Source: Synechococcus sp. 8F6 (lineage in GTDB: Bacteria > Cyanobacteriota > Cyanobacteriia > PCC-6307 > Cyanobiaceae). From it: a DNA stretch of 64,000 bases. Each line of letters starts with the position of its first letter. Position 1 is the first letter of the stretch. The notes under the pieces were generated by a model. It ran no database searches, was not told where the DNA came from, and saw only the letters and a program-made list of their open reading frames with translations. Shown in pieces: positions 1-7,313 of the stretch. Position numbers and translations under genes: made by a program. The stretch spans positions 1 to 64,000 of the forward strand of contig NZ_NQKZ01000002.1 of the NCBI RefSeq assembly GCF_002252665.1, in the 5' to 3' direction.

Positions 1-38
1 GAGTTGCCAATTCAGCGATCAGGGTTCATAGTGGATGA

Positions 39-1149
39 ATGGAGCTGCGCAATCAGCTTCCAAGCAGTCATCTCTTGACTGCTCCTGTTCACCCTCCAGA
101 AAGGGACACAGGACCTCCTGAGTTACACCACTCGGAGGGGCGCTACCCGGGTACCAATGATCTGGTCCAACCCGCGCTATTTTAAAGGGGGACAGAAATC
201 AGAAGCACTTGTTTCGCTGATCGATTTCCTACCCACGGTCGCCAATCTCTACGGAGCCACAGAAGACAGCATTACCAATTATGACCTCAGGGGCGTTGAT
301 TACTCACCAATCATCAAGCGTGCCTCAAGGAATTCCTCACTAGATCATGAGAAGCTCGACGTCCAGTCGTCGATTCTCTACACGTGGGACGACATCTATG
401 CCGGACAGGACCCTCGCGGATCGATTCCTGAGGGCTCATGGGATCATGGATTGCTTCCAGGACCCAACCGCCTGCAGGCGGTGCGCACGAAAGACTTCAA
501 ATACGCACGCTATTACTCAGGAGACAAAAGCTATACACCCGAGAATTGGCAGGAAGAACTGTATGACCTCCGACCAAAAGGGGGTGACTACTACCCTAAT
601 GTAGACCCAATTACAGGTCAGCTCAACCCGTTCAAGGCAGCGCCACTCGAACTCCGCAGTCTTGACCCCAAAGCAGAAGCGCTCCGCGTCTTGCAAGGCG
701 AAAAGCCCATAGCAACGAAGAAACAGAGGAAAGCATATATCGAAATGTCAAAACTACTCGACCAGCTTATCGATGACAAGCTTCAACCTCTTTTGCCTCA
801 ACCATCCAAAGCCCCCACTTTGTACCGCTATCGTGGAGGGTCATCGCAGGCATCCGCTTACAGCAAGGGGGATCCGATCGTACGCCTGATTCCCGCTGGA
901 AATGGCACACAGGATCTAGAAGTTGCTTTCAATACACGCGCAGGCCAGACCTACAACGTTGTTTCCATTGATCAGGAGATCGTGAACGGGGCCGTGACAA
1001 TCACGGACAACGCAACGCTGGTTCCGAGCATTATCGGTACCAATGGAACTGTGTACCAGTACATCCGAGGCCTCCCGTCAGATCTGGATCTCAGCAATTT
1101 TGCCGTGGAATGGATCGGCGGCTATGTGCCGATGGAGACCCTTGCATGA
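39..1149 (+). pseudogene. C-terminal part of a sulfatase, frameshifted
   Basis: The frame open from 157 to 1149 encodes the C-terminal region of a large alkaline-phosphatase-superfamily sulfatase. The motif GATRVPMIWSNP (from about 139) and SLIDFLPTVANL are typical of the region after the catalytic core. The RVP motif starts upstream of the first ATG (157) in this frame, and the preceding family-like stretch GPPELHHSEG (about 111-140) is in another frame open from ATG 39. One extra base near 138-145 would explain this. The nucleophile Cys/Ser region and metal ligands of the N-terminal half are not visible in bases 1-110, which carry stops in all frames. The tail after residue 220 resembles a beta-rich accessory domain. 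GC is lower than in the core genes downstream. It could be a decaying gene or an assembly indel; sulfatase identity is fairly sure, loss of function is inferred. Confidence 0.7.
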
Positions 1150-1475
1150 ATGGCGCGAGTGAACTCAAGCGGTTCATTGAACACAAAAAAAAGGATCCAG
1201 CACTTGCCGCACAACTTGCCCAATTTGGCGTGGACCAATGGGGGGAGGCACATTTGCCTCTCGACATCGACATCCACAAGTTGATTGAGCTAGCCCGGCT
1301 TCACGGTTTTCACTTTGACGAGAGTGATGTGTTTAAGAGTCAATGCGAACACCTGCAATCGTTTTGGATGTTCGAGATGGAGAACTCATTTGTTGCTCGG
1401 CGCTACATGGCCCGCATCCAGCTACACATCGACAAAGGCAATACAAGATTGTCAGAGATAGACTACTATAATTAA
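1146..1475 (+). CDS. Nif11-like domain small protein
   Basis: A 109-residue protein whose ATG overlaps the sulfatase stop codon as ATGA, which suggests translational coupling. The N-terminal half matches the Nif11 pattern: a first helix ELKRFIEHKKKDPALAAQL (residues about 5-23), then a helix KLIELARLHGFHFDESDV (about 41-58), as in LKAFL..V..DP.L...L..A.....ELA...GF.F. The C-terminal half (about 59-109) is helical and rich in aromatic residues, unlike the double-Gly leader plus short Cys core of nitrile-hydratase/Nif11 RiPP precursors; there is no GG leader end and only one Cys. A longer start at 1110 would add 12 residues inside the sulfatase and looks less likely. Nif11 domains are common in marine cyanobacteria; the role of this kind, standing next to a sulfatase, is unknown. 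Confidence 0.7.
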   Translation: MNGASELKRFIEHKKKDPALAAQLAQFGVDQWGEAHLPLDIDIHKLIELARLHGFHFDESDVFKSQCEHLQSFWMFEMENSFVARRYMARIQLHIDKGNTRLSEIDYYN

Positions 1476-1517
1476 TAATTAATTGCTCAACTAAGCTTGA
1501 CGTGAGGACGCGACTGA

Positions 1518-1571
1518 CGACAAATTGCACCACCCTCCAGATGCGCATCAGCCCCCCGCAAAAATTTGTCG
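1518..1571. repeat. Imperfectly spaced 9-bp inverted repeat
   Basis: CGACAAATT at 1518-1526 is the exact reverse complement of AATTTGTCG at 1563-1571, with a 36-base spacer. It lies just after the AT-rich end of the Nif11-like gene. It could form a hairpin or be the trace of a mobile element end; no transposase fragment was recognised nearby. Confidence 0.5.
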
Positions 1572-2031
1572 GCGGCGTGACGGCGAGCCGTTTCACCGCG
1601 TGCATTTGTATGGCCTACGGCCGACTGCGTCTAAATCACCAGCCTGAGCTCGAGCCCAAAAGCGTTGCTCAGGCTGGCGCGGCAGCCCTGGGCGTTCGAA
1701 AACCAGTTGCACTTGCCTCGACACCCAGCTAGGTGAGGAATCTCACCGCTAGACCCATCGCAATGGTGTCCAGGTCCTGAAACTCTTGCGGAGCAAAGCT
1801 CTCAACCTGTTGCGCTGTAGGGCTTTCCGATCGAACAGGGCTGATCTGATTGCAGTGGCGCATGACATGAGCCGAATGCTCAGCTGGATCTGAATGAGGG
1901 CTGTGAAGAGCTGAAGGCGGATCTACGCGCAACATGCTCCTGGCTCCGTGATCGAAGTGAGCTGGCTGGTGCGGCAGCGCAACTCCAGCTCAAGCACGCT
2001 GTTGATCAGAGTTATGGCTGGGGGAGGTGGC

Positions 2032-2112
2032 TTAGGAGTTCTCGAGACGCTTAACGATGAAAGCCATCAAACCAAGCGAACCGGCCAGGGCAACCAACAG
2101 GGCGATCGTCAT
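2032..2112 (-). CDS. Possible 26-residue single-span membrane peptide
   Basis: ATG at 2112 opens a 26-codon frame read as MTIALLVALAGSLGLMAFIV followed by KRLENS and a TAA stop. The first 20 residues form one hydrophobic span and the end is charged, the architecture of the small photosystem and cytochrome b6f subunits common in cyanobacteria, but it does not match PsbM, PsbT, PsbX, PsbY, PetL, PetM, PetN, PsaM or Psb30 as I know them. No clear Shine-Dalgarno sequence precedes it. It could be a chance frame; the clean hydrophobic-then-charged pattern is the only support. Confidence 0.35.
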   Translation of the reverse strand: MTIALLVALAGSLGLMAFIVKRLENS

Positions 2113-2347
2113 TTACAGCTAAATATGAGCGGACTGCAATTCCCGCCTTTGCAAGCCCAGAAGATACTCCCACACAGAGGGCAAACACCCAGCAACCGAC
2201 AGCCGCAGGACCCTGCGCCGGCAGGGCTCGAATCCGGCGCCGTGTCCAACACCTTCACCAATTCCCGGCAACAACCTCGGGGGCAAGGGATTCACATCAG
2301 CCCCCCATAGGCTGGACCCTGCTATGCCCTGTGCAGCTACCTTCGCC

Positions 2348-2962
2348 ATGACCCTTAAGCTTAACGGCGGCGCCCGCAGCCGCGCCTCCATGCCCCGCTG
2401 GTATCTGGAGGAGAAGGGGATTGCCTACGACTGGATTCAGCTCGACATGGAGGCAGGCGAACACAAGGGAGACAACTTTTATGCCATCAACCCCTTCGCC
2501 AAGGTGCCAGCCCTGGTGGATGAAACCCTGCGCGCACCAGACGGCAAACCGCTGCAGCTGTTTGAAAGCGGCGCCATCCTCCTGCATCTAGCCGATCACT
2601 ACGCCCACGAATTCACTGGCACGTCAGCTGAGGTGGCGGCCCAGCGAGCCCTGGCAAACCAATGGATCCTGTTTGCCAATGCCACCCTGGCAGTGGCGTT
2701 GTTTGTGCCTACCAACCGGGAGCGGGAATTCCCCCAGTTGCTGGGGGTGCTTATTGGGCTGCTGGCAGGCGGCCTCTCCCTACTGGCAGGGCCCTGGGGC
2801 GATCCAGCCTGGAGCGTTGCCGACTGCGCCGTAAATGCCTACCTGGCCTATCTGCCGATCTTCTTCCCCCAGATCGATCTAACGCCCTACCCCAACGTGC
2901 AAGCCACGATCGCAGCCACCCAGGACAGGCCGGCCTACCAACGCGGCATGGGTAGGGCTTGA
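2348..2962 (+). CDS. Glutathione S-transferase family protein
   Basis: A protein of about 204 residues with an N-terminal thioredoxin-like GST domain: SRASMPRWYLEEKGI, then INPFAKVPALVDE (the cis-Pro turn that holds the glutathione backbone) and LFESGAILLHLAD, where E-S bind the gamma-glutamyl part. The rest is a short helical C-terminal domain. The start at ATG 2348 is preferred over ATG 2324 because family members begin MTL-L directly before the first strand. Catalytic class and substrate cannot be read from the sequence. The stop overlaps the TTG start of the phosphoesterase gene, so both are probably co-transcribed. Confidence 0.9.
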   Translation: MTLKLNGGARSRASMPRWYLEEKGIAYDWIQLDMEAGEHKGDNFYAINPFAKVPALVDETLRAPDGKPLQLFESGAILLHLADHYAHEFTGTSAEVAAQRALANQWILFANATLAVALFVPTNREREFPQLLGVLIGLLAGGLSLLAGPWGDPAWSVADCAVNAYLAYLPIFFPQIDLTPYPNVQATIAATQDRPAYQRGMGRA

Positions 2963-3645
2963 ACTCGCAACGAAGCTCTGCTGCAGCAAGCGTCATCTTT
3001 GAATGGCGGGACCAGCCGCTGCAGCTGCTTGGAGCCAAGGCGGCGTGGGACCCCCAGCGCCGGACCTTATTAGTGGCCGATTTGCATCTGGGCAAGGCGG
3101 AAACCTTCCAGGCCCACGGCATTCCCCTGCCCAGTGATGGCGACGGCGAGACCCTCAATGGTCTGCTGGAGTTGGCCCATCAGCTGGAGCCCCAGCAGGT
3201 GGTGGTGCTGGGAGACCTGATCCACAGCCGCCTGGGGCTCACCGGCGAACTTCGCGCCAAGCTGGCTGCCCTACCGGAGCTGCTGGGCTGCCAGCTGCGC
3301 CTAATCGGCGGCAACCACGAACAGGGCAGCTGGATCGAGGGGCTGCCGCAGGAGCCATCCCAAGCCCTAGGCCCCTGGTGGCTGAGCCACATTCCAGAGC
3401 CGCGGGCGGGCCTGCTCAACCTCTGCGGTCACCTGCATCCAGTGGCAGTGGTGGGCCGGGGTGCCGATCGGCTGCGGCTGCCTTGCTTCAGCTACTGCAA
3501 AACCAGTGAGCGCCTAGCCCTACCCGCCTACGGCCGCCTGACCGGAGGCCATCCCTGCTCCCCAGGGGAACGGATCTGGCTGGTGGCGGATGGCGCCGTT
3601 GTGGAGTGGACGCAAGCAGCCCCCAGCAACACCCCAACCGCCTGA
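2959..3645 (+). CDS. pdeM: PdeM-like metallophosphoesterase
   Basis: A 228-residue calcineurin-like phosphoesterase. The metal-binding blocks are present in order: ADLHLGK (about 40), GDLIHS (about 87), GGNHE (about 118), HIPEP (about 145) and GHLHP (about 157). This short form with DLHLGK near the N-terminus matches the ligase-associated DNA repair nuclease/phosphodiesterase PdeM (YjjX/SbcD-like family). In other bacteria PdeM sits beside a DNA ligase and helicase Lhr; here no such partner is adjacent, so a DNA repair role is inferred from family only. TTG start overlaps the GST stop by four bases. Confidence 0.85.
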   Translation: MNSQRSSAAASVIFEWRDQPLQLLGAKAAWDPQRRTLLVADLHLGKAETFQAHGIPLPSDGDGETLNGLLELAHQLEPQQVVVLGDLIHSRLGLTGELRAKLAALPELLGCQLRLIGGNHEQGSWIEGLPQEPSQALGPWWLSHIPEPRAGLLNLCGHLHPVAVVGRGADRLRLPCFSYCKTSERLALPAYGRLTGGHPCSPGERIWLVADGAVVEWTQAAPSNTPTA

Positions 3646-5093
3646 CCCCTCTGCCTGAACGCACCGCGGCGAGACGACCGCTGTGGCTTCGCAAGCGGTC
3701 GCTGGTGGTGGCCGTGCCAGTGGGATTTCTCAGCTTTCTGGTGGCGATCGCACCACCCCTGACGGGCCCCAGGGCCGGAGCACCGCTGCTCACCAGCGCC
3801 GACGGGGTGCCCTTCCGCTATCAGCCCGACGACAGCGTCTATGCCCTCGATTTCGATCCCCGAGAGGTGAAACTCCAACTGTTTGAAGGCTGGGACCGGG
3901 AACAGGAGGCCTTCGCCGACCGCCAGGCCCTGGCCTTCATCTCCGGGCCGATGTACGAGCGCCATGTCGATGAGAGGGGGCGGGAGATCACGGTGCCCCT
4001 GGGCGACATCAAGCTGGGCGATCGGATCTGGCGCGGCCGCAACCGCACCGCCGCCCGCCAACGGGCCTTTGTGGGGATCCGCCGCGATGGCGGCGTGGAG
4101 TTCGGCTACGGCGAACTCACGAGCGAGCGCGCCCAACGCTTCGACAGCTTCATCGGCGGGTTGCACAGCGTTTACAACGACCTGGAGCAGCCCCCAGCGG
4201 CCTACAAAGGCGCGTACAGCATCTCGATGGGGCAGCAGATCCGCTACTTCCTGCCCCGGATCCGCATGGTGATCGGCCTGCGCCCCGACGGCCGGTTGGA
4301 GGCGCTGATGAGCCGAGATGGCCTCACCCTGGAGCAAACCCGCTCCTTGGCACGTCAGTGCGGGCTGCGGGCGGCCTACCTGCCCGACCACGCCTCCAAA
4401 AGCCGCTTCATCATTCCGGGCCAGAAGGGCTTCAGCGCGGCCGATGCCAACTGGATCAGCGGTGGCGCCCCCAGCTTTGTGCACGTGCCCTACCTGCTGC
4501 GGCTGAGCCGGCGTGCCATACCCCTCCAGGGATCGCTGCTGGCCGGCCTGGCGGGGCGCACGGCGGCCGAGGGCTGCGGCAATCCCTTTCAATGCGGCCA
4601 AACCCTGGGCGGCCAGCTGGTGGACCGGGCCCTGGCCGGCTTCAACCGGCTGATGGAGCAAGGCGTGGAGCCCATTGCCCAGCTGATCTGGGCGCCCCTG
4701 GGGCCCAAGGATCCCCTGCGGGCGCGTGCCAAGGCGCCCCTGCGGGAGCCACCGATCAGCGCCGACCCCCTGGCCCTACGGCAACGCCAGGAGCAGGCGG
4801 GCGCCAGCCCGGTGATCACCGAGGTGGAGCTGGAAACCCTTGGCCTGCCCGCCGACCTGCCCCAGCCGCTGGTGCTGCCGGAAGGCGCAGCGCTCACGGA
4901 TGGCGACGATCTCCTGAATGGGAGGGGGACCGCAAACCTGGATGTCCCTCAGCGCCAGCCCCAGCAGCAGTCCCAGCAGCAGGAGGCCCCAAGCGGTTCA
5001 GCCGCTGGTGCAACAAGCCGTGCAACAGACCCTGTTGTGGTGGGGGGACAGCTGCCCGGGGCGCCACCACCACCGCCTCTACCGCAACCCTGA
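3606..5093 (+). CDS. Membrane-anchored conserved protein, possible phosphodiester-glycosidase-like domain
   Basis: A 495-residue protein with a GTG start inside the end of pdeM (40-base overlap). After a basic N-terminus, one hydrophobic segment (about residues 32-52) anchors it to the membrane or acts as an uncleaved signal. The middle has blocks such as ALAFISGPMYERH, PLGDIKLGDRIWRG, AFVGIRRDGGVEFGYGEL and a late GGAPSFVHVPYLL. This order, a self-contained beta-rich fold with 'G..dG.v..g', recalls the NAGPA/DUF2233 phosphodiester glycosidase fold, but the match is by eye and weak. The last 120 residues are Gln-, Pro- and Ala-rich, ending in a run of prolines, and are probably disordered. 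Function unknown; likely restricted to picocyanobacteria. Confidence 0.75.
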   Translation: MDASSPQQHPNRLTPLPERTAARRPLWLRKRSLVVAVPVGFLSFLVAIAPPLTGPRAGAPLLTSADGVPFRYQPDDSVYALDFDPREVKLQLFEGWDREQEAFADRQALAFISGPMYERHVDERGREITVPLGDIKLGDRIWRGRNRTAARQRAFVGIRRDGGVEFGYGELTSERAQRFDSFIGGLHSVYNDLEQPPAAYKGAYSISMGQQIRYFLPRIRMVIGLRPDGRLEALMSRDGLTLEQTRSLARQCGLRAAYLPDHASKSRFIIPGQKGFSAADANWISGGAPSFVHVPYLLRLSRRAIPLQGSLLAGLAGRTAAEGCGNPFQCGQTLGGQLVDRALAGFNRLMEQGVEPIAQLIWAPLGPKDPLRARAKAPLREPPISADPLALRQRQEQAGASPVITEVELETLGLPADLPQPLVLPEGAALTDGDDLLNGRGTANLDVPQRQPQQQSQQQEAPSGSAAGATSRATDPVVVGGQLPGAPPPPPLPQP

Positions 5094-5558
5094 TCAGCCC
5101 GCCGCCGCCAGCGCCCGCACCACATCGCCACGGGTGAGCACACCCACGGGGTGCCGCTCGCCATCGAGCACAAACAGGCGTTGGGTGCTGCGCTCATGCA
5201 GCAGGCTCGCGGCAGCCGGCAGGGGCAGGTCGGCGCTGCAGGTGTGCACCTTGGCATTCATCACCTCGCCCACGGTGCTGCCAAGCACCTGATGCACCTC
5301 CTTGTCCCAGTTGAGCGGGTTGCGCAGGTAGATCACCGCATCGAGCAGCATCACGTAGGGCCCGGGCTGGAAACCGCTCTCGCGCACCATCAGGTCCTGC
5401 TCCGTGAGTTCACCCACGAGCACCCCCGCCCCATCCACCACCGGCAGGCCACCGATGTGGTGCTCGCTCATCAGCTGAACGGCCTCCTGGAGGGGGCTAC
5501 CGGCGGTGACGCTCAGCACCGGGGCCGACATCACGGCGGAAACCAGCTGTTGCACCAC
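5094..5558 (-). CDS. CBS-domain pair protein
   Basis: About 154 residues made of two CBS motifs: VMSAPVLSVTAGSPLQEAV with HHIGGLPVVD, then a second repeat with VMNAKVHTCSADLPLPAAA and QRLFVLDGERHPVGVLTRGD. Such stand-alone Bateman modules bind adenosine nucleotides and regulate partners. The open frame continues upstream to 5621, but that part would overlap pgsA; the GTG at 5558 directly before QQLVSAVM is the more natural start. It stops one base after the end of the plus-strand gene at 5093, so the two converge without any space. Confidence 0.88.
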   Translation of the reverse strand: MVQQLVSAVMSAPVLSVTAGSPLQEAVQLMSEHHIGGLPVVDGAGVLVGELTEQDLMVRESGFQPGPYVMLLDAVIYLRNPLNWDKEVHQVLGSTVGEVMNAKVHTCSADLPLPAAASLLHERSTQRLFVLDGERHPVGVLTRGDVVRALAAAG

Positions 5559-5609
5559 GGGCCAGCACTCAAGACTGGAGCCATTCTGGGGCCGAGCCTG
5601 GCGAGCACC

Positions 5610-6149
5610 ATGACGACACAAGGGATCGAGCCACGGAAACTGCGCCGCCTGGCCGATGGCCTCACCGTGGGCCGCGCCCTGCTGGGCCTGCCGCTGATCC
5701 TGGCTCTGGCGAGCAACCAGCTGGCCCTGGGCTGGTGGCTGCTGCTGCTGGGGGGGCTGAGCGACTGGGCCGACGGCGTGCTGGCCCGCCGCGCCGGTGG
5801 CGGCTCGACCTGGGGCGCCCGACTCGATCCCCTCACCGACAAAATCCTGATCGCCGCCCCCCTGCTCTGGATCGGGGCCGTGGGCCTGCTGCCCCTTTGG
5901 GCGATCTGGCTGCTGTTGGCCCGGGAGCTGCTGATTTCCGGCTGGCGCAGCGGAGCCACAGGCGGCGGCCCCGCCTCCCGGGGCGGCAAAGCCAAAACGA
6001 TCCTGCAGTTTGGGAGTTTGCTGCTGCTGCTCTGGCCCTGGAGCGGCGCCGGCTGGGCCCAGCTGATGGGTTGGTGGCTGTTCTGGCCGTCGCTGCTGCT
6101 GGCGCTCAGCTCGGCCTGGGGCTACCTGCGCAAGGCCGATCAGCCATAA
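5610..6149 (+). CDS. pgsA: CDP-diacylglycerol-glycerol-3-phosphate phosphatidyltransferase
   Basis: A 179-residue integral membrane enzyme that makes phosphatidylglycerol phosphate from CDP-diacylglycerol and glycerol 3-phosphate; phosphatidylglycerol is essential to thylakoid photosystems. The CDP-alcohol phosphotransferase signature is complete: DWADGVLAR, then GARLDPLTD, giving the D-G-x2-A-R-x8-G-x3-D-x3-D pattern. About five hydrophobic spans. The ATG at 5610 follows GCGAGCACC. It starts divergently from the CBS gene, and its last ten bases overlap the end of the minus-strand PPK2 gene. Confidence 0.92.
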   Translation: MTTQGIEPRKLRRLADGLTVGRALLGLPLILALASNQLALGWWLLLLGGLSDWADGVLARRAGGGSTWGARLDPLTDKILIAAPLLWIGAVGLLPLWAIWLLLARELLISGWRSGATGGGPASRGGKAKTILQFGSLLLLLWPWSGAGWAQLMGWWLFWPSLLLALSSAWGYLRKADQP

Positions 6150-7138
6150 ACATTGGGCACGAAAAACTGTTCATTCAGTGGTGGGCGTTGGTAATCGCCC
6201 ACGCTCTTGCGCGGTGGCAGGTCGATCGCCTCGGGGGTCATGTCGACATAGGGAACCTTGCTGAGAATGTGGCGGATGCAATTGAGCCGGGCCCGCCGCT
6301 TGTCATCGGCCTCCACCGTGAACCAGGGAGCCTCTGGAATGTTGGAGCGGGCAAACATGTCGTCCTTGGCACGGGAAAACTCCACCCAGCGATCCCGAGA
6401 TTCCAGATCCATCGGACTGAGCTTCCAGCGGCGCGCCGGATCCTTGAGCCTTGAGCGAAAGCGCACTTCCTGCTCCTCATCGCTCACCGAAAACCAATAC
6501 TTCAGCAAGGTGATGCCGCTTCGCACGAGCATGCGTTCGAATTCCGGACAGGACTGCATGAATTCCTCCACCTGCTCCGGGCTACAGAAGCCCATCACCT
6601 TCTCCACCCCGGCGCGGTTGTACCAGGAGCGATCAAACAGCACCATCTCGCCGGCAGCGGGGAAATGTTCCACATAGCGCTGGAAATACCACTGGCTCTT
6701 CTGCTGGTCTGAAGGGGTGCCCAGGGCCACCACCTTGCATCCACGGGGATTCAGCGGCTCCGTCACGCGTTTGATCGTGCCGCCCTTGCCGGCGGCATCA
6801 CGCCCCTCAAACAAGATGATCAGGCGGTATCCGGTGTGCTTGACCCAGTACTGCATCTTCACCAGCTCCACCTGCAATCGGGCCAGCTCGTTTTCGTAAA
6901 TTTTGCGGTCCAGTTTCGGAGGTCGGCCCTCGGAGTGACTCGAAAAATCGTCCAAGATCGGCGACGGGTGGTAGCGATCGCTGCCGTTTCCAGCGGCATC
7001 TGCTGACAAAGTTTTCTTGTTGGTCGATTCAGCCCGTTCAACCTGTTTCTTGCCTTTCTTCTTTTTCATTTTCTTAGACAGCAGCTTCAACTTTGGCGAC
7101 GGCATATCCAGAGCGTTGGAAGCGGCCTCCGAACCCAT
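6140..7138 (-). CDS. ppk2: Polyphosphate kinase 2 family protein
   Basis: A 332-residue PPK2-family polyphosphate:nucleotide phosphotransferase. The core begins near residue 75; Walker A is EGRDAAGKGG (111-120) and the lid/Walker B block is DRSWYNRAGVE (169-179). The first 70 residues form a Lys-rich, probably disordered extension (KKMKKKKGKKQ) beyond the usual PPK2 class I start. PPK2 enzymes phosphorylate ADP or GDP (class I) or AMP using polyphosphate; the single core domain here fits class I, but the exact nucleotide cannot be read. The gene is monocistronic between pgsA and carbonic anhydrase. Confidence 0.93.
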   Translation of the reverse strand: MGSEAASNALDMPSPKLKLLSKKMKKKKGKKQVERAESTNKKTLSADAAGNGSDRYHPSPILDDFSSHSEGRPPKLDRKIYENELARLQVELVKMQYWVKHTGYRLIILFEGRDAAGKGGTIKRVTEPLNPRGCKVVALGTPSDQQKSQWYFQRYVEHFPAAGEMVLFDRSWYNRAGVEKVMGFCSPEQVEEFMQSCPEFERMLVRSGITLLKYWFSVSDEEQEVRFRSRLKDPARRWKLSPMDLESRDRWVEFSRAKDDMFARSNIPEAPWFTVEADDKRRARLNCIRHILSKVPYVDMTPEAIDLPPRKSVGDYQRPPLNEQFFVPNVYG

Positions 7139-7184
7139 CTCAGAACTGGTGTCCGATGCCCTCTCGGTCTCGTTTTCACTGGCT

Positions 7185-7310
7185 ATGGATCAACACATAC
7201 TGCAAATCACCTATCGCCAAACTGAAGCTGCCAAAGCAGCGATCGCTACCTTCAGGAAAAACGCATACCTTTCTTCACAGGCCATGACCTGTTGTCCATG
7301 TCACGCCTGA
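7185..7310 (+). CDS. Possible 41-residue small protein
   Basis: A short frame from ATG 7185 in the 175-base gap between ppk2 and carbonic anhydrase. It reads MDQHILQITYRQTEAAKAAI, then a basic and Cys-containing end (CCPCHA). It has a helix-like middle and ends four bases before the TTG of the next gene. No family was recognised and no strong ribosome binding site is seen, so it may be chance. Confidence 0.25.
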   Translation: MDQHILQITYRQTEAAKAAIATFRKNAYLSSQAMTCCPCHA

Positions 7311-7313
7311 GCC

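Larger units (their letters stand above)
1476..2347. other. Low-GC intergenic stretch without a confident gene
   Basis: About 870 bases separate the Nif11-like gene from the glutathione S-transferase gene. It begins AT-rich (1463-1490) and contains a 9-bp inverted repeat (1518-1571), a hairpin at 1729-1752 (CTAG-GTGAG paired with CTCAC-CTAG across a GAAT loop and a two-base bulge, no T tract), a stop-free coding-like stretch on the plus strand (1866-2054) with no good start, and a possible 26-codon membrane peptide on the minus strand (2032-2112). Other open frames here have irregular composition and no recognisable motif. No tRNA or known small RNA was recognised. Confidence 0.6.

Noticed and set aside
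1502-1732. 76-codon open frame after the Nif11-like gene
   Set aside because: No motif, mixed composition and it contains the inverted repeat; likely chance.
2215-2245. tRNA-like T-loop text (GGCTCGAATCCGG)
   Set aside because: The five-base T stem does not pair on either strand and no anticodon or acceptor arm can be drawn around it.
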